Assembly (NCBI GenBank): GCA_944389295.1
Contig: CALXLV010000036.1
Span: 1-52,445 of the forward strand
Reading direction: 5' to 3'
DNA from: an uncultured Spirochaetaceae bacterium
GTDB taxonomy: Bacteria; Spirochaetota; Spirochaetia; Sphaerochaetales; Sphaerochaetaceae
DNA length: 52,445 nucleotides
The translations under genes were made by a program, and so were the position numbers. The notes beneath the pieces were generated by a model that was not told the DNA's origin, did no database searches, and was given only the letters and a program-made list of their open reading frames with translations. This document shows, in pieces, positions 1 to 8,253 of the stretch; positions within the stretch are counted from its first letter, which is position 1; every line of letters starts with the position of its first letter.

Positions 1-126
1 CGCCTTTGTATGATTCTAGACTTCTGATAGCTGGTAAAAGGTGGCAGTCTGCTGCCTCAGCTGCAGATTATTTTCCTTCTTTTGACTAGCTAAGAGGGAA
101 TGTCCACAAAACGAATTACACTCCCA

Positions 127-142
127 GATGCCGCAAGGCATC
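127..142. repeat. small GATGCC-GCAA-GGCATC hairpin
   Basis: A perfect 6-bp inverted repeat with a GCAA tetraloop. Nearly the same element, with loop GCAT, occurs at 1301-1316. Both lie a short way beyond the 3' end of a minus-strand gene. Neither has a T-tract on the minus strand, so a simple intrinsic terminator is not supported. Otherwise I see no gene in 1-182. Confidence 0.35.
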
Positions 143-182
143 CTGCCAGCTGCCGTGATCTGCAGAGCGGATACGGCAGTCC

Positions 183-611
183 TTAACAGAATCTTTCCTT
201 AAGATATTCTAAGCTGAAAAGGACAGCCTCCACTGTGATTGACTCGCAGAGATGCGGTGGATCATCCTCATTGAATCCTCCCGGCCGCAGTTCCCGGCAG
301 CGAAGAGATGAGAATTTCTTCTCGAAAGACAAAGCAAAATCATGACAGGTTTTGATAATCTCAGCTTTATCCATGTCTTTCGCCGTTCCGAAAAGTCCTA
401 TGAACATCAGGGTTCCTTCCACAAGACCGCACTGGGCCCTGTATCCTCCGGCTCCATGCATTCCCAGAGCTGCGGCAAAGATATTTCCGTGGACAGGAAA
501 AGAAAAAAGATGTGACAGGCACTTCAGCATGGTGCATGCACAGTTCTCATCATTGTCATAGTAGAGGTGATGAACCTCACCTTTTACATATTCCCTGATC
601 TCTTCACTCAT
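183..611 (-). CDS. C_GCAxxG_C_C family redox-type protein
   Basis: A 142-residue cytosolic protein with the conserved cysteine and glycine pattern of the C_GCAxxG_C_C family (putative redox-active or metal-binding proteins). A CACTM cysteine pair lies near residues 25-27, a GMHGAGGYRAQCG segment near 50-62, and a late cysteine sits in CHDFAL. The start at 611 is chosen because ATGA overlaps the stop of the upstream gene and GGAAGAG lies just before it. An in-frame ATG eight codons upstream is less likely. It is the second gene of a two-gene unit with the GyrI-like protein, so the two are probably translationally coupled. Family placement is fairly sure; the biochemical role is not known to me. 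Confidence 0.7.
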   Translation of the reverse strand: MSEEIREYVKGEVHHLYYDNDENCACTMLKCLSHLFSFPVHGNIFAAALGMHGAGGYRAQCGLVEGTLMFIGLFGTAKDMDKAEIIKTCHDFALSFEKKFSSLRCRELRPGGFNEDDPPHLCESITVEAVLFSLEYLKERFC

Positions 612-1096
612 TTTCTCTTCCTTACAGGAATCCATATTTCGCTGCGTAAGTCTGGAGAGGCTGCATCACTGCTGTAATTCCTGAGAATCTCAGGTCCTCC
701 TGTGAGTTCATAGTCCGATGAAGGCAGCCATACGGAATAGATACCGGCCCATGTATTCTGCAGGGTATCAGGATATTTCCCGCAGGATGGGAAAACAGCC
801 CACTCGGAAGCAGGGACAGAGAGTACGTCATAGCTGCTGCAAGGTGAAGAGGAGGCAACTCCTATATATTGATCGAGAAGGCTTCCCTCCTTAGTCCTGT
901 CTGAGAAATTTGCAGAGACGCAGACAATACCCTTCGGCTCAACATCATTCAGAGTCTCAAGCTCTCTTATGACTTCTCCGGTCAGCTTATCCCGCAGCGA
1001 GTCAATCTGATGATTCTCACCGTGGAACTGTAAAGAGATGCGTTTCATGAATCCGATTATGAAGAATTCATCCCTACTGACTATGCGGTATTCCAT
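608..1096 (-). CDS. GyrI-like / AraC effector-binding domain protein
   Basis: A 162-residue stand-alone small-molecule-binding domain of the GyrI/SHS2 type. The fold is suggested by the overall pattern and by the C-terminal block ending in EIWIPVRKRK, typical of the last beta strand in this family. The segment YDVLSVPASEWAVFPSCG matches the usual 'ipag.yavf...G' strand. No DNA-binding helices are present, so it is not a complete AraC or MerR regulator. It overlaps the following redox-type gene by ATGA. Proteins of this class bind hydrophobic compounds or act as hydrolases on them; no ligand can be read from the sequence. Confidence 0.7.
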   Translation of the reverse strand: MEYRIVSRDEFFIIGFMKRISLQFHGENHQIDSLRDKLTGEVIRELETLNDVEPKGIVCVSANFSDRTKEGSLLDQYIGVASSSPCSSYDVLSVPASEWAVFPSCGKYPDTLQNTWAGIYSVWLPSSDYELTGGPEILRNYSSDAASPDLRSEIWIPVRKRK

Positions 1097-1300
1097 ATCA
1101 AGATGATATCATATCAGCCATATGAGTATGTGTCTCAGGTAATGCCATCTGCTTCGTATTGATTGAGAATCCGCTGAAGCTGCCCTACCCTGCATTTCAT
1201 TCCTGCACTTCTAGAAGCAGAAGTATTCTTGCTGCGTCAGGATGGAAGCAATCGTCGGCAATGTCCGCAATTGACAGCGAGCGGCATCGTACAGGCCTGA

Positions 1301-1316
1301 GATGCCGCATGGCATC
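1301..1316. repeat. second copy of GATGCC-GCAT-GGCATC hairpin
   Basis: The same 6-bp stem as at 127-142, with one loop base changed, lying just beyond the 3' end of the HdeD-like gene. The rest of 1097-1323 shows no ORF or RNA gene that I can support. Confidence 0.3.
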
Positions 1317-1323
1317 CAATGCT

Positions 1324-1854
1324 TTACCATTTCAGCACGCGCACAGAGTCGGAAATCAAATCGATTCCAATGATGATCATTATCATGCTTGCCATCCAGC
1401 TTAGCGAGATAAGTGAATATTCAGGATTAACCATGAGTATGAAGCTCAGGATAATGCCGATTATATTCAGTACAAGCGCAAGCGCATACCTTCCGCCTGA
1501 TATCGTATCTTTCATCACGGAAATCACTGCAATACGCGAAATGCAGTGGAACATGAACCATATCGGAAAGAGTGCCATAAGCGTGAATACTCCAACAAAG
1601 GGATTAAAAAGCACAAGCACTCCTGTGATTATGCAAAGTACCCCCGACACAAGTGATACAGCAGCACCCGACATGCCAGCTTTCGACAAACGCGAATACA
1701 TGGCGGCATCGCAGACACCTGTGACAATCATAAGGATGCCAAACACCATGGAAAGCCACAGTGTTGCATCCATTGGGTATGCAAATGAACCGATTCCCAT
1801 CAGCACAAATAGTATTCCAGCAATCAGCTCGGCTGCAAAAAGAAAGATCTTCAT
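1324..1854 (-). CDS. HdeD-like DUF308 membrane protein
   Basis: A 176-residue integral membrane protein made of about six hydrophobic helices arranged as three tandem helix pairs, the layout of the HdeD/DUF308 family associated with acid resistance in enterobacteria. Repeated motifs such as GILMIVTGVCDA, SGVLCIITGVLVLFNP and IIMIIIGIDLIS show the internal repetition. The start is supported by AAGGAGG at about 1863-1869, seven bases before ATG. It is a single gene with no obvious partner. Family assignment is good; a role in acid tolerance is only inherited from the family name. Confidence 0.8.
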   Translation of the reverse strand: MKIFLFAAELIAGILFVLMGIGSFAYPMDATLWLSMVFGILMIVTGVCDAAMYSRLSKAGMSGAAVSLVSGVLCIITGVLVLFNPFVGVFTLMALFPIWFMFHCISRIAVISVMKDTISGGRYALALVLNIIGIILSFILMVNPEYSLISLSWMASMIMIIIGIDLISDSVRVLKW

Positions 1855-1998
1855 TATTGTCCTCCTTATGCAAGGTAATTGCCAAAATTGTGGGTTTTGT
1901 ATCAGTTATAAGGAGATAGTATATAGATGCTGGACTCTAATTCCTTTTGAATATTATAATTAGATTGACACATAAAAATGATTGAAGGAGATTGGCTT

Positions 1999-2541
1999 AT
2001 GAACATATATGATTTCACAGTCAAGACAATGGATGGAAAGGACAAATCTCTTTCCGACTATAAAGGCAAGGTGCTGCTCATAGTGAATACTGCTACAGAA
2101 TGCGGATTCACACCACAATATTCAGATCTTCAGAATATCTATTCAGAGCATCAGAAGGATGGTCTTGATATCCTCGACTTTCCATGCAACCAGTTCATGA
2201 AACAGGCACCGGGCAGCAATGATGAGATACATGCTTTTTGTACAGGCCGTTTTGGGGTGACATTCCCGCAATTTGCAAAGATTGATGTGAATGGAGAGAA
2301 CGCAATCCCTCTCTACAGATACCTTACATCCAGTACAACATTCAGAGGTTTCGGGGAAAGTCCTATGACAGAAATCCTCGTACCGATCGTAGAGAAGATG
2401 GACAAGGACTATGAGAAAAACGGAAAAATCAAATGGAACTTCACAAAATTCCTGATTGACAGAGAAGGAAACATAGTGGAGAGGTTCGAACCGACTGCAT
2501 CAATGGATAAAGTGAAAGCAAAGATAGAAGCACTGCTGTAG
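1999..2541 (+). CDS. glutathione peroxidase family thiol peroxidase
   Basis: A 180-residue cytosolic peroxidase reducing H2O2 and organic peroxides; in bacteria the partner is usually thioredoxin. The peroxidatic residue is cysteine (Cys35 in NTATECGFTPQY), not selenocysteine. The FPCNQF block supplies the triad glutamine and KWNFTKF supplies the Trp-Asn pair. The first in-frame ATG at 1978 is rejected because GAAGGAG lies between it and the ATG at 1999, at correct spacing. The gene stands alone and ends at a hairpin. Confidence is high for the family, lower for the reductant. Confidence 0.92.
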   Translation: MNIYDFTVKTMDGKDKSLSDYKGKVLLIVNTATECGFTPQYSDLQNIYSEHQKDGLDILDFPCNQFMKQAPGSNDEIHAFCTGRFGVTFPQFAKIDVNGENAIPLYRYLTSSTTFRGFGESPMTEILVPIVEKMDKDYEKNGKIKWNFTKFLIDREGNIVERFEPTASMDKVKAKIEALL

Positions 2542-2552
2542 CCTAGAGGATA

Positions 2553-2586
2553 AGCCATCCTGTCCGCCATATTAGGATAGGATGGC
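2553..2586 (+). terminator. hairpin after glutathione peroxidase gene
   Basis: A 13-bp stem with one G-T wobble (2553-2565 pairing with 2574-2586) and a 8-nt loop, starting 12 bases after the stop codon. There is no strong T-tract, so it is either a weak intrinsic terminator or a 3'-end stabilising structure. Confidence 0.55.
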
Positions 2587-2714
2587 TGTCTGCAGCTTTA
2601 TCGAATTAGCATTATTTACTCCAATGCCTCATACTCTGGTGTTATAGAATCTCAAATAACAGCTATATATCTTACTTACTCCGCTGAATCAAATTTAAGA
2701 GATCACATCTACGC

Positions 2715-3002
2715 CTAGGCTACATATGGATAACTGTTCTCATACATTGACTCTGGGGCAATATCCAATTCGCCATCAAGCCATGTGACAACACCATGAT
2801 CAAGCTCAGGATGAGTGAATACATCCTTATCCTTCAATGGCTGAAACAAAGGGTACTCAAGGAGCTGACTCACATCATACAGCCGCTGTTCTCCAGAATT
2901 GAATGTCAGAAGAAGCATCATATTATCAAGTGGCTTCACTTTAATGATTTTCATCAATTCAGCTGGAGTACCGCCATAAACAAATCCATTTGAAAAGTAC
3001 AT
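2715..3002 (-). CDS. DUF2442 domain protein
   Basis: A 95-residue protein with the DUF2442 signature: an N-terminal strand pair leading to NSGEQRLYDVSQLL, then a short block ending in VVTWLDGELDIAPESMYENS. Such proteins are commonly encoded next to a DUF4160 protein, and remnants of one lie immediately upstream here. AAGGGG precedes the ATG. Function is unknown; the pair is often found among mobile or toxin-antitoxin-like genes, but I see no toxin motif. Local sequence is more AT-rich than the neighbouring operon. Confidence 0.7.
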   Translation of the reverse strand: MYFSNGFVYGGTPAELMKIIKVKPLDNMMLLLTFNSGEQRLYDVSQLLEYPLFQPLKDKDVFTHPELDHGVVTWLDGELDIAPESMYENSYPYVA

Positions 3003-3015
3003 TTTCTGCCCCTTC

Positions 3016-3275
3016 TCAGCTCAGAGGCCTTATCTTTGAAAGCTGCTTCATCTGCACAGCATTATTCCATGCCTCATAAAGCTCATCTTCATGCAATGCC
3101 AGCCAGGCAGCCACAAGTTTATATTGTTTCTCTGGCAATACACCAGCTAAAACCTCTCCATCAATACCAACAGAAGCCTCAACTCTCCATATTCAACATG
3201 GATATGTAGTTTATTATGTTTACCACCTGCTTCATACAGCATCCTGCATGGAGCCGCAAGTCATTCTCCAGCTCC
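3016..3275 (-). pseudogene. frameshifted DUF4160 domain gene
   Basis: On the minus strand one frame reads KHNKLHIHVEYGE and, after a shift of two bases, another frame continues EASVGIDGEVLAG, then a tail ending KIRPLS and a stop at 3016-3018. Together these reproduce the DUF4160 pattern (HxHVEYGE, then a basic helix). No single frame is open across the region, and the N-terminal part lacks a clear start. A sequencing error could mimic this. The intact DUF2442 gene follows 13 bases later, matching the usual DUF4160-DUF2442 order. Confidence 0.6.
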
Positions 3276-3292
3276 ATATTTGATAAATTCCA

Positions 3293-4777
3293 TTAGGAAA
3301 TAAGCAGGAAATCAGTCCTTTCCGGTACTTTGACATTCCTTACCTTCTTGAAGTACTCGATAAGAAGATCCTGCACATCCTGACTATAGCGTTCAATGAC
3401 TTCGGCATTTCTATACACTCCATACCCGCCGGTGCCTGTTGCCCTGTAGCTATTGAGGACGATCGTCAGTTCCTTATCAGGGTTCTTCAGTAAATCGGTA
3501 TCTCCGAGCATCAAACGGACGACTCTCTGGCCGAGAGGCCTCCTGATATCAAAAGAATAGGAAACGCCGCGATAAAAATCGTAGTTGTAGTGTTCCTCCT
3601 TGGGAATCGTAAACCTATCACTGATCCTTACCCTGCCCTCTTCTGCATCTAGATAGGAGGCACTCTGCTCCATCGCAGCTTTCAGCATCGCTCCTGTAAG
3701 ACGCAGCTTCAGAAGCGTATTCGCAAAAGGATAGGCTGCGAGAAGGCTGCCCAGCGTGACTGCAGGCCCAAGAGACACGGGATCATTGAAAAGGGATACC
3801 GCAGAGACATCGGCTCCCGAGAAACCAAGCTGAATATCTCCGAAGAAATCAGCAAGAGAAGAGCCATGAACCGCACTTTCGAGCTTTGATCTATCCTGAA
3901 GAATCCCATCAATCCTGCCGATGGGTTCCTTAAGAGAGCGAATCAGTCTATCCTCGACACTTTCATCCATTGTCTGAAAGCATCTTCGTATCGGGAGAGA
4001 GGCATCGGTTGCCAATATCTCAGCGTTGATGCTCCTATCGTGACTCAATACAAGATGTGCGACATTCATCGCTTTCGCGCCTGTCTGCAGCGTAATGGCT
4101 GTCCCGATATGCCTTGGCTCTATGACAGCATGCTGGTGGGCCGTCAGAAGAACATCAAAGCCGAGATCCGCAAGCTCTGATCCTCTGTTCTCCTTTATTT
4201 CTCCATCTTCGTCATCAAAACCGCCATGATAGATGCAGATCGTGAAATCAGGAGCTGCCTTCCTTCCTTCTTCCAGAGCCTCCTTCGCCGCAAGCACCGA
4301 GTCGGTGATCTTCAGGCCTTCAAGATTCTCCTTCTTCTCCCAGACATTCACATAGTCTGTAATGACACCGACAAAGAGAAGCCTCAGTCCGTCTGGCGTA
4401 TCCTTTATGACAAACTTCCTTACTCCAAGCTCCCCTCTTTCATCTATCAGGTTTGCTGCAACGATATCCGCATTGAGCGAGGTAAGAAGATCCTTTAGTG
4501 TCTCATAGCCGAAATTGAAGTCATGATTTCCCGGCGTATAGACAGAAAGTCCTGCCCTATTGAACGCCTCCGCCGCAGTAAAGGGACGTATTCCATTCTC
4601 AAGTTCGTAGCGTATGAGAGGAGAACCCTGCAGTACATCGCCCCCATCTGCGATGATCGCTCCCTCCTTAAACAGCGATGCCGCAGCGATATACCCCATA
4701 TTCTTCTTCCCTTCTGAGATATAATCTGTAGGAAAGACATATGAATGCGTGTCGCTGGTGAAGAAAATCTCTGCCAT
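3293..4777 (-). CDS. metallophosphatase of the 5'-nucleotidase/UshA family
   Basis: A 494-residue two-domain phosphoesterase. The N-terminal calcineurin-like domain shows SDTH, DGGDVLQGS, GNHDFNFG, YHGG and TAHQHAVIEP metal-binding blocks (residues 8-215 or so). The C-terminal half resembles the 5'-nucleotidase substrate domain (NSYRATGTGGY near residue 450). Unlike periplasmic UshA it starts MAEIFFTSDTH with no signal peptide, so it probably acts in the cytoplasm. It is the last gene of the lacI-phn operon, its ATG only one base after the preceding stop. Inference: it dephosphorylates or hydrolyses the phosphorylated compound brought in by the transporter. Confidence 0.85.
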   Translation of the reverse strand: MAEIFFTSDTHSYVFPTDYISEGKKNMGYIAAASLFKEGAIIADGGDVLQGSPLIRYELENGIRPFTAAEAFNRAGLSVYTPGNHDFNFGYETLKDLLTSLNADIVAANLIDERGELGVRKFVIKDTPDGLRLLFVGVITDYVNVWEKKENLEGLKITDSVLAAKEALEEGRKAAPDFTICIYHGGFDDEDGEIKENRGSELADLGFDVLLTAHQHAVIEPRHIGTAITLQTGAKAMNVAHLVLSHDRSINAEILATDASLPIRRCFQTMDESVEDRLIRSLKEPIGRIDGILQDRSKLESAVHGSSLADFFGDIQLGFSGADVSAVSLFNDPVSLGPAVTLGSLLAAYPFANTLLKLRLTGAMLKAAMEQSASYLDAEEGRVRISDRFTIPKEEHYNYDFYRGVSYSFDIRRPLGQRVVRLMLGDTDLLKNPDKELTIVLNSYRATGTGGYGVYRNAEVIERYSQDVQDLLIEYFKKVRNVKVPERTDFLLIS

Positions 4778-4778
4778 A

Positions 4779-5597
4779 CTAGCCCCTCATCAATGCATTC
4801 CTCAATCTTGAGGAGAACCATTCAACAATGAGGACAAGAATAACAAGCCCAAGGAGTATAGCCCCAACATCATTCCACCTGTACGAGTTCATGGCAAAGA
4901 TGAGAGGCGCTCCAATACCGCCGGCTCCAACAATACCCAAGACCGTCGCATCCCGGAGATTCATATCAAAGCGATAGATCAGCGTAGATGCAAATGACGG
5001 CATCAGCTGCGGGATGATGCCGTAGCGTATCTTGTCAAATGTATTGCAGCCTGCTGCGGAAAGAGACTCCAGTATGCCCTTATCAAGATCCTCGATCGTT
5101 TCGATGAACATCTTCGAAAGCATCCCTATCGAACAGACCGACATCGTCAAAAGGCCCGCGAATGCACCGGGGCCGGTAACCATGATGAACATCAGGCCAT
5201 ATACAAACGAGGGAATCGTCCTTACCGCCATCACAAAGACACGGAATACCAGAGCAACCGGCTTTGGCACGATATTCCCCGCACCGAGGAAAGCAAACGG
5301 AATTGAAATAACTGCACCTACGAGTGTTCCTAGGAATGCTATGCACATCGTCTCAAGCAGCAGATAGGGAACGCCGTTTGCCTGAAGCGTGAACAGGATC
5401 GATGTTGTTGGATGGAGAATGCCAAGAATTATGCCTTTGGCAACGGCAAGCCCGGAGCCTCCTGTCGAATTGGATTCAAGCGCGCTTCCGGACCAGGCCA
5501 GAAGGATGACGGCAATAAGAACGATGATGAGTGTCGCTATCCAGCGCTTAGGCTCTTTCGAGAGCGTCTCTGCAGGTGTAAGTCTGATCTCAGCCAT
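4779..5597 (-). CDS. phnE: PhnE-type ABC permease (second)
   Basis: A 272-residue inner-membrane permease of the phosphonate/phosphite/phosphate family. It has an N-terminal helix (residues 20-38) and a BPD-transport core with about five further helices, including the EAA-type loop near ESLSAAGCNTFDKIRYGIIPQL and the conserved GIVGAGGIG segment. It is paired with a second, diverged permease immediately upstream, so the channel is probably a PhnE heterodimer. The stop is followed after one base by the phosphatase start, indicating tight operon organisation. Substrate cannot be read from the permease. Confidence 0.88.
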   Translation of the reverse strand: MAEIRLTPAETLSKEPKRWIATLIIVLIAVILLAWSGSALESNSTGGSGLAVAKGIILGILHPTTSILFTLQANGVPYLLLETMCIAFLGTLVGAVISIPFAFLGAGNIVPKPVALVFRVFVMAVRTIPSFVYGLMFIMVTGPGAFAGLLTMSVCSIGMLSKMFIETIEDLDKGILESLSAAGCNTFDKIRYGIIPQLMPSFASTLIYRFDMNLRDATVLGIVGAGGIGAPLIFAMNSYRWNDVGAILLGLVILVLIVEWFSSRLRNALMRG

Positions 5598-5606
5598 CTT
5601 CTCCTC

Positions 5607-6428
5607 CTACGTAAGTTTGCTTCTCAGAAATGAGCTCAAGGACTCAATTGCTACGACTGCCGCAAAGAGAGCTATCAGAATCATGCCGACACGCGAATAC
5701 TCTCTCCAGCCTATTTTCTCATTGAGAATCAGCCCAAGTCCGCCTGCTCCTACATAGCCAAGAATCGACGCGTAGCGCACGTTGCCTTCAAAGCAGAAAA
5801 GCACCGTCGACAGAAACGATGGAAGCACCTGCGGCCAGACTGCATAGCGTATCGAGCTCAGCTTTCCCATGCCAAGCGCCTCCAATGCTTCGTGTGAGCC
5901 CATATCCACAGTCTCGATCTGCTCATAAAGGATTTTGCCGCAGTAGGCGAATGTAAAGACTGCGATGGCAACGGTTCCGGCGAGTGTGCCAAGACCGAAG
6001 ATATAGGTGGCGATCAATGCGACGACAAGCGTAGGAAGCGTTCTGACAACTGAGAAGAAGAACTTGAAAAATGTCGTCACGGCCTTATTACTGATGAGAT
6101 TCTCACTGGAGATAACAGAAAATGGAATGCACAGGAGCGCTCCGATCGCAGACCCAAGCAGACTCATCTTTATCGTATCCCAAAGCGGAGTCCAGACCTG
6201 CGGCATATATGCGATATCAGGCGGGAACATATCGAACAGCATTACAAAGAAGTAGCCGATACGTCCTAGAAGCGTGGAGAGACGGAAGCCTGTTATCTCC
6301 CCTGAGATAACCGTTGCAAGCACGAGGAGGACGATGACGAGAGGAACTCTCGAGCGTTTCTCGACGACGACCTTGCCGTTATCTAGCGTATAGGACCGTG
6401 GAGGAAGGATGCGGTCATATAGCTTCAT
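5607..6428 (-). CDS. phnE: PhnE-type ABC permease (first)
   Basis: A 273-residue inner-membrane permease. It carries the EAA loop at EALEALGMGKLSSIRYAVWPQV and the GYVGAGGLG segment typical of PhnE. I place the start at 6428 (MKLYDRILPP) because a GGGGA stretch lies eight bases before it; the ATG at 6443 in the same frame is also possible. Either start lies inside the end of phnC, so translation is coupled. With the second permease it should form the transmembrane pore energised by PhnC. Confidence 0.87.
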   Translation of the reverse strand: MKLYDRILPPRSYTLDNGKVVVEKRSRVPLVIVLLVLATVISGEITGFRLSTLLGRIGYFFVMLFDMFPPDIAYMPQVWTPLWDTIKMSLLGSAIGALLCIPFSVISSENLISNKAVTTFFKFFFSVVRTLPTLVVALIATYIFGLGTLAGTVAIAVFTFAYCGKILYEQIETVDMGSHEALEALGMGKLSSIRYAVWPQVLPSFLSTVLFCFEGNVRYASILGYVGAGGLGLILNEKIGWREYSRVGMILIALFAAVVAIESLSSFLRSKLT

Positions 6429-7167
6429 AGCTCGCATCCCCATAGATTAAAGCCAGCACGGATTCATCAACTAGTGACGCTGGCCCATCGAATACGATCT
6501 CGCCTGAGCGGACGCCGATGACCCTGTCGCAGTACTCCAGGGCAAGCTCGACATGATGTATGTTGATGATAACAGTTATCCCCATGTTCCTGTTGATGTT
6601 CCTGAAATCATCCATCACGGACTTCGCAGTTACCGGGTCCAGGGCCGCCACAGGCTCATCTGCCAATATGATCGACGGATTCTGTGCCAGAGTTCTGGCA
6701 AGAGCGACTCTCTGCTGCTGGCCTCCGGAAAGCTGGTCAACCCGCGAATATGCCTTCTCGAGTATGCCGACCTTATCCAGGGCTTCCAGAGCCTTCAGCT
6801 TCGCACTCCTCGGGAATATACCCAGAATACGTCTCCAGAGAGGCAGATCCGGCACAAAAGAAGTAAGTACATTGCGTATTACAGTTGTTCTGGTAACGAG
6901 ATTGAAGGACTGGAAAATCATCCCGATGCCTCGTCTCAGCTGTCTCAGACCTTTTCCTGAGAGCTTCATCACATCCGTACCATTGACAGTCAAAGTGCCG
7001 GAAGAAATCGGATGCATCCTGTTGATTGCCCTGATCAAAGTGGATTTGCCGGCACCGGAAAGGCCTATGACAGCAACGAACTCCCCATCTGCGATAGAGA
7101 GATTCACATTCCTGAGGCCTACTGTCCCATTTGGATAAACCTTAGTTACATTGCTGAAAGTAATCAT
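6415..7167 (-). CDS. phnC: PhnC-type ABC transporter ATPase
   Basis: A 250-residue ATPase with Walker A GLSGAGKS (about residues 36-43), Q-loop IFQSFNLV, signature LSGGQQQRVALAR, Walker B IILADEPVAALD and the H-loop in INIHHVE. Length and motifs match PhnC. It couples ATP hydrolysis to the PhnE pair. No Shine-Dalgarno is obvious before its ATG, and an 8-bp hairpin lies in the 39-nt gap after phnD. C-P lyase genes are absent from the window, so phosphonate breakdown is not implied. Confidence 0.9.
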   Translation of the reverse strand: MITFSNVTKVYPNGTVGLRNVNLSIADGEFVAVIGLSGAGKSTLIRAINRMHPISSGTLTVNGTDVMKLSGKGLRQLRRGIGMIFQSFNLVTRTTVIRNVLTSFVPDLPLWRRILGIFPRSAKLKALEALDKVGILEKAYSRVDQLSGGQQQRVALARTLAQNPSIILADEPVAALDPVTAKSVMDDFRNINRNMGITVIINIHHVELALEYCDRVIGVRSGEIVFDGPASLVDESVLALIYGDASYEAI

Positions 7168-7182
7168 AACAAATACCGATAT

Positions 7183-7202
7183 GAGAGGGGTTTCCCCCTC
7201 TC
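7183..7202. promoter_or_regulatory. intercistronic hairpin between phnD and phnC
   Basis: A perfect 8-bp stem (GAGAGGGG with CCCCTCTC) around a TTTC/GAAA loop, five bases after the phnD stop. No T-tract follows on the minus strand. Such structures behind binding-protein genes usually block 3'-5' decay, so that the binding protein is made in excess over the ATPase and permeases. Confidence 0.65.
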
Positions 7203-7206
7203 GATA

Positions 7207-8250
7207 TCACACACCCGTGTTTCTCATGATCTCCTGGGCAACTCTTTCATTATCATAGTCTGAAGACGTTGCCGGAAGATATCCGGTGTGACTGTAGATC
7301 GCGATGACATTCCTGCCCTCTTCTGTTTTATTGAGGTTCATGAATGCTGTCTTAAGCGCTTCCACGAATTCCGGTGTAATCGTATCGCTGGTCTTTGATA
7401 CGCAGACAGTATCGTTGTAGATCATCGGAGTGACTCCGACAAGGTCTGTCTCTGTCCAGATATCCGCGGAGCGTCCGAACGTAGTTGTCCAGTCCTCCTC
7501 GTAATCCCTTCTGGCATCTGCGAAGGTGCAGAGGAGATCAACCTGTCCTGAGGCAAGACGCGCAAATGCCGATGGATAGGAGTCGACCTGAACGGTGTGC
7601 TGCAGATCTCCGATCGTCCTGCCATCGTAGTTGTTCATAATCCAGATCGTCGGATATACATATCCTGCGGAACTCGTGGAGCTCATGACTGCCCAGTTCG
7701 CAGAATTGAGGTCATCCCATGTAAGCGCCTCCCCTGCATTCACCTTTGCGGCAAGTTCCTTTCCCTTGTCAGAGGGGCCTGCGATTATGAGAGCCCTGTA
7801 TCCAACTGCCTGATTCTGGCTTGCCGTGATAGGCTCATTGTTGTTCCAATCCCTCGGATCATCGCTGTCGACAGAGAGGCCGTCGCGCGTTGCTGTCAGG
7901 ATGACATCGCATCCATCCTCATAAAGGATGTAGGTATTCGCGGGCATTCCCACCGCGATATCAGCAGTTCCGGCAGAAAGTGCGATGCCTACGGCTTCAT
8001 AGTTCGTTCCTACCGAGATATTGATATTCTCAACATCATATCCAAGCGAGGAAAGCTCACTTTTCAGGAGATCCTTAAGAGGCTCAGTGACCATGATGAT
8101 CTCACTTGGCTCACGGGAAGGAACATACATGATGTTGAGATCCTCGATTACCGTGTTTCCCGATTCAGACACAGAGGCCTCTCCGCGGCCCTGCGCAAAC
8201 AGGCTGAGCGACATAAGCGCTACAGCAAAGACCAATAAAGCCTTTTTCAT
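7207..8250 (-). CDS. phnD: PhnD-type periplasmic substrate-binding protein
   Basis: A 347-residue secreted binding protein. The N-terminus is a signal peptide (MKKALLVFAVALMSLSLFA, cleavage probably after FAQ) without a clear lipobox. Family features include YVPSREPSE at the start of the mature fold, ALSAGTADIAVG, and the phosphoryl-binding-type loop SSTSSAGYVYP. AAGGAG stands eight bases before ATG, and only three bases separate it from the lacI stop. Ligand is unknown: phosphonate, phosphite, phosphate ester or nucleotide are all possible; the phosphatase in the operon favours an organic phosphate ester. Confidence 0.87.
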   Translation of the reverse strand: MKKALLVFAVALMSLSLFAQGRGEASVSESGNTVIEDLNIMYVPSREPSEIIMVTEPLKDLLKSELSSLGYDVENINISVGTNYEAVGIALSAGTADIAVGMPANTYILYEDGCDVILTATRDGLSVDSDDPRDWNNNEPITASQNQAVGYRALIIAGPSDKGKELAAKVNAGEALTWDDLNSANWAVMSSTSSAGYVYPTIWIMNNYDGRTIGDLQHTVQVDSYPSAFARLASGQVDLLCTFADARRDYEEDWTTTFGRSADIWTETDLVGVTPMIYNDTVCVSKTSDTITPEFVEALKTAFMNLNKTEEGRNVIAIYSHTGYLPATSSDYDNERVAQEIMRNTGV

Positions 8251-8253
8251 ACA

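Noticed and set aside
6122..7263. Several plus-strand frames opposite phnC and phnE
   Set aside because: They mirror the codon pattern of the permease and ATPase genes and lack motifs.
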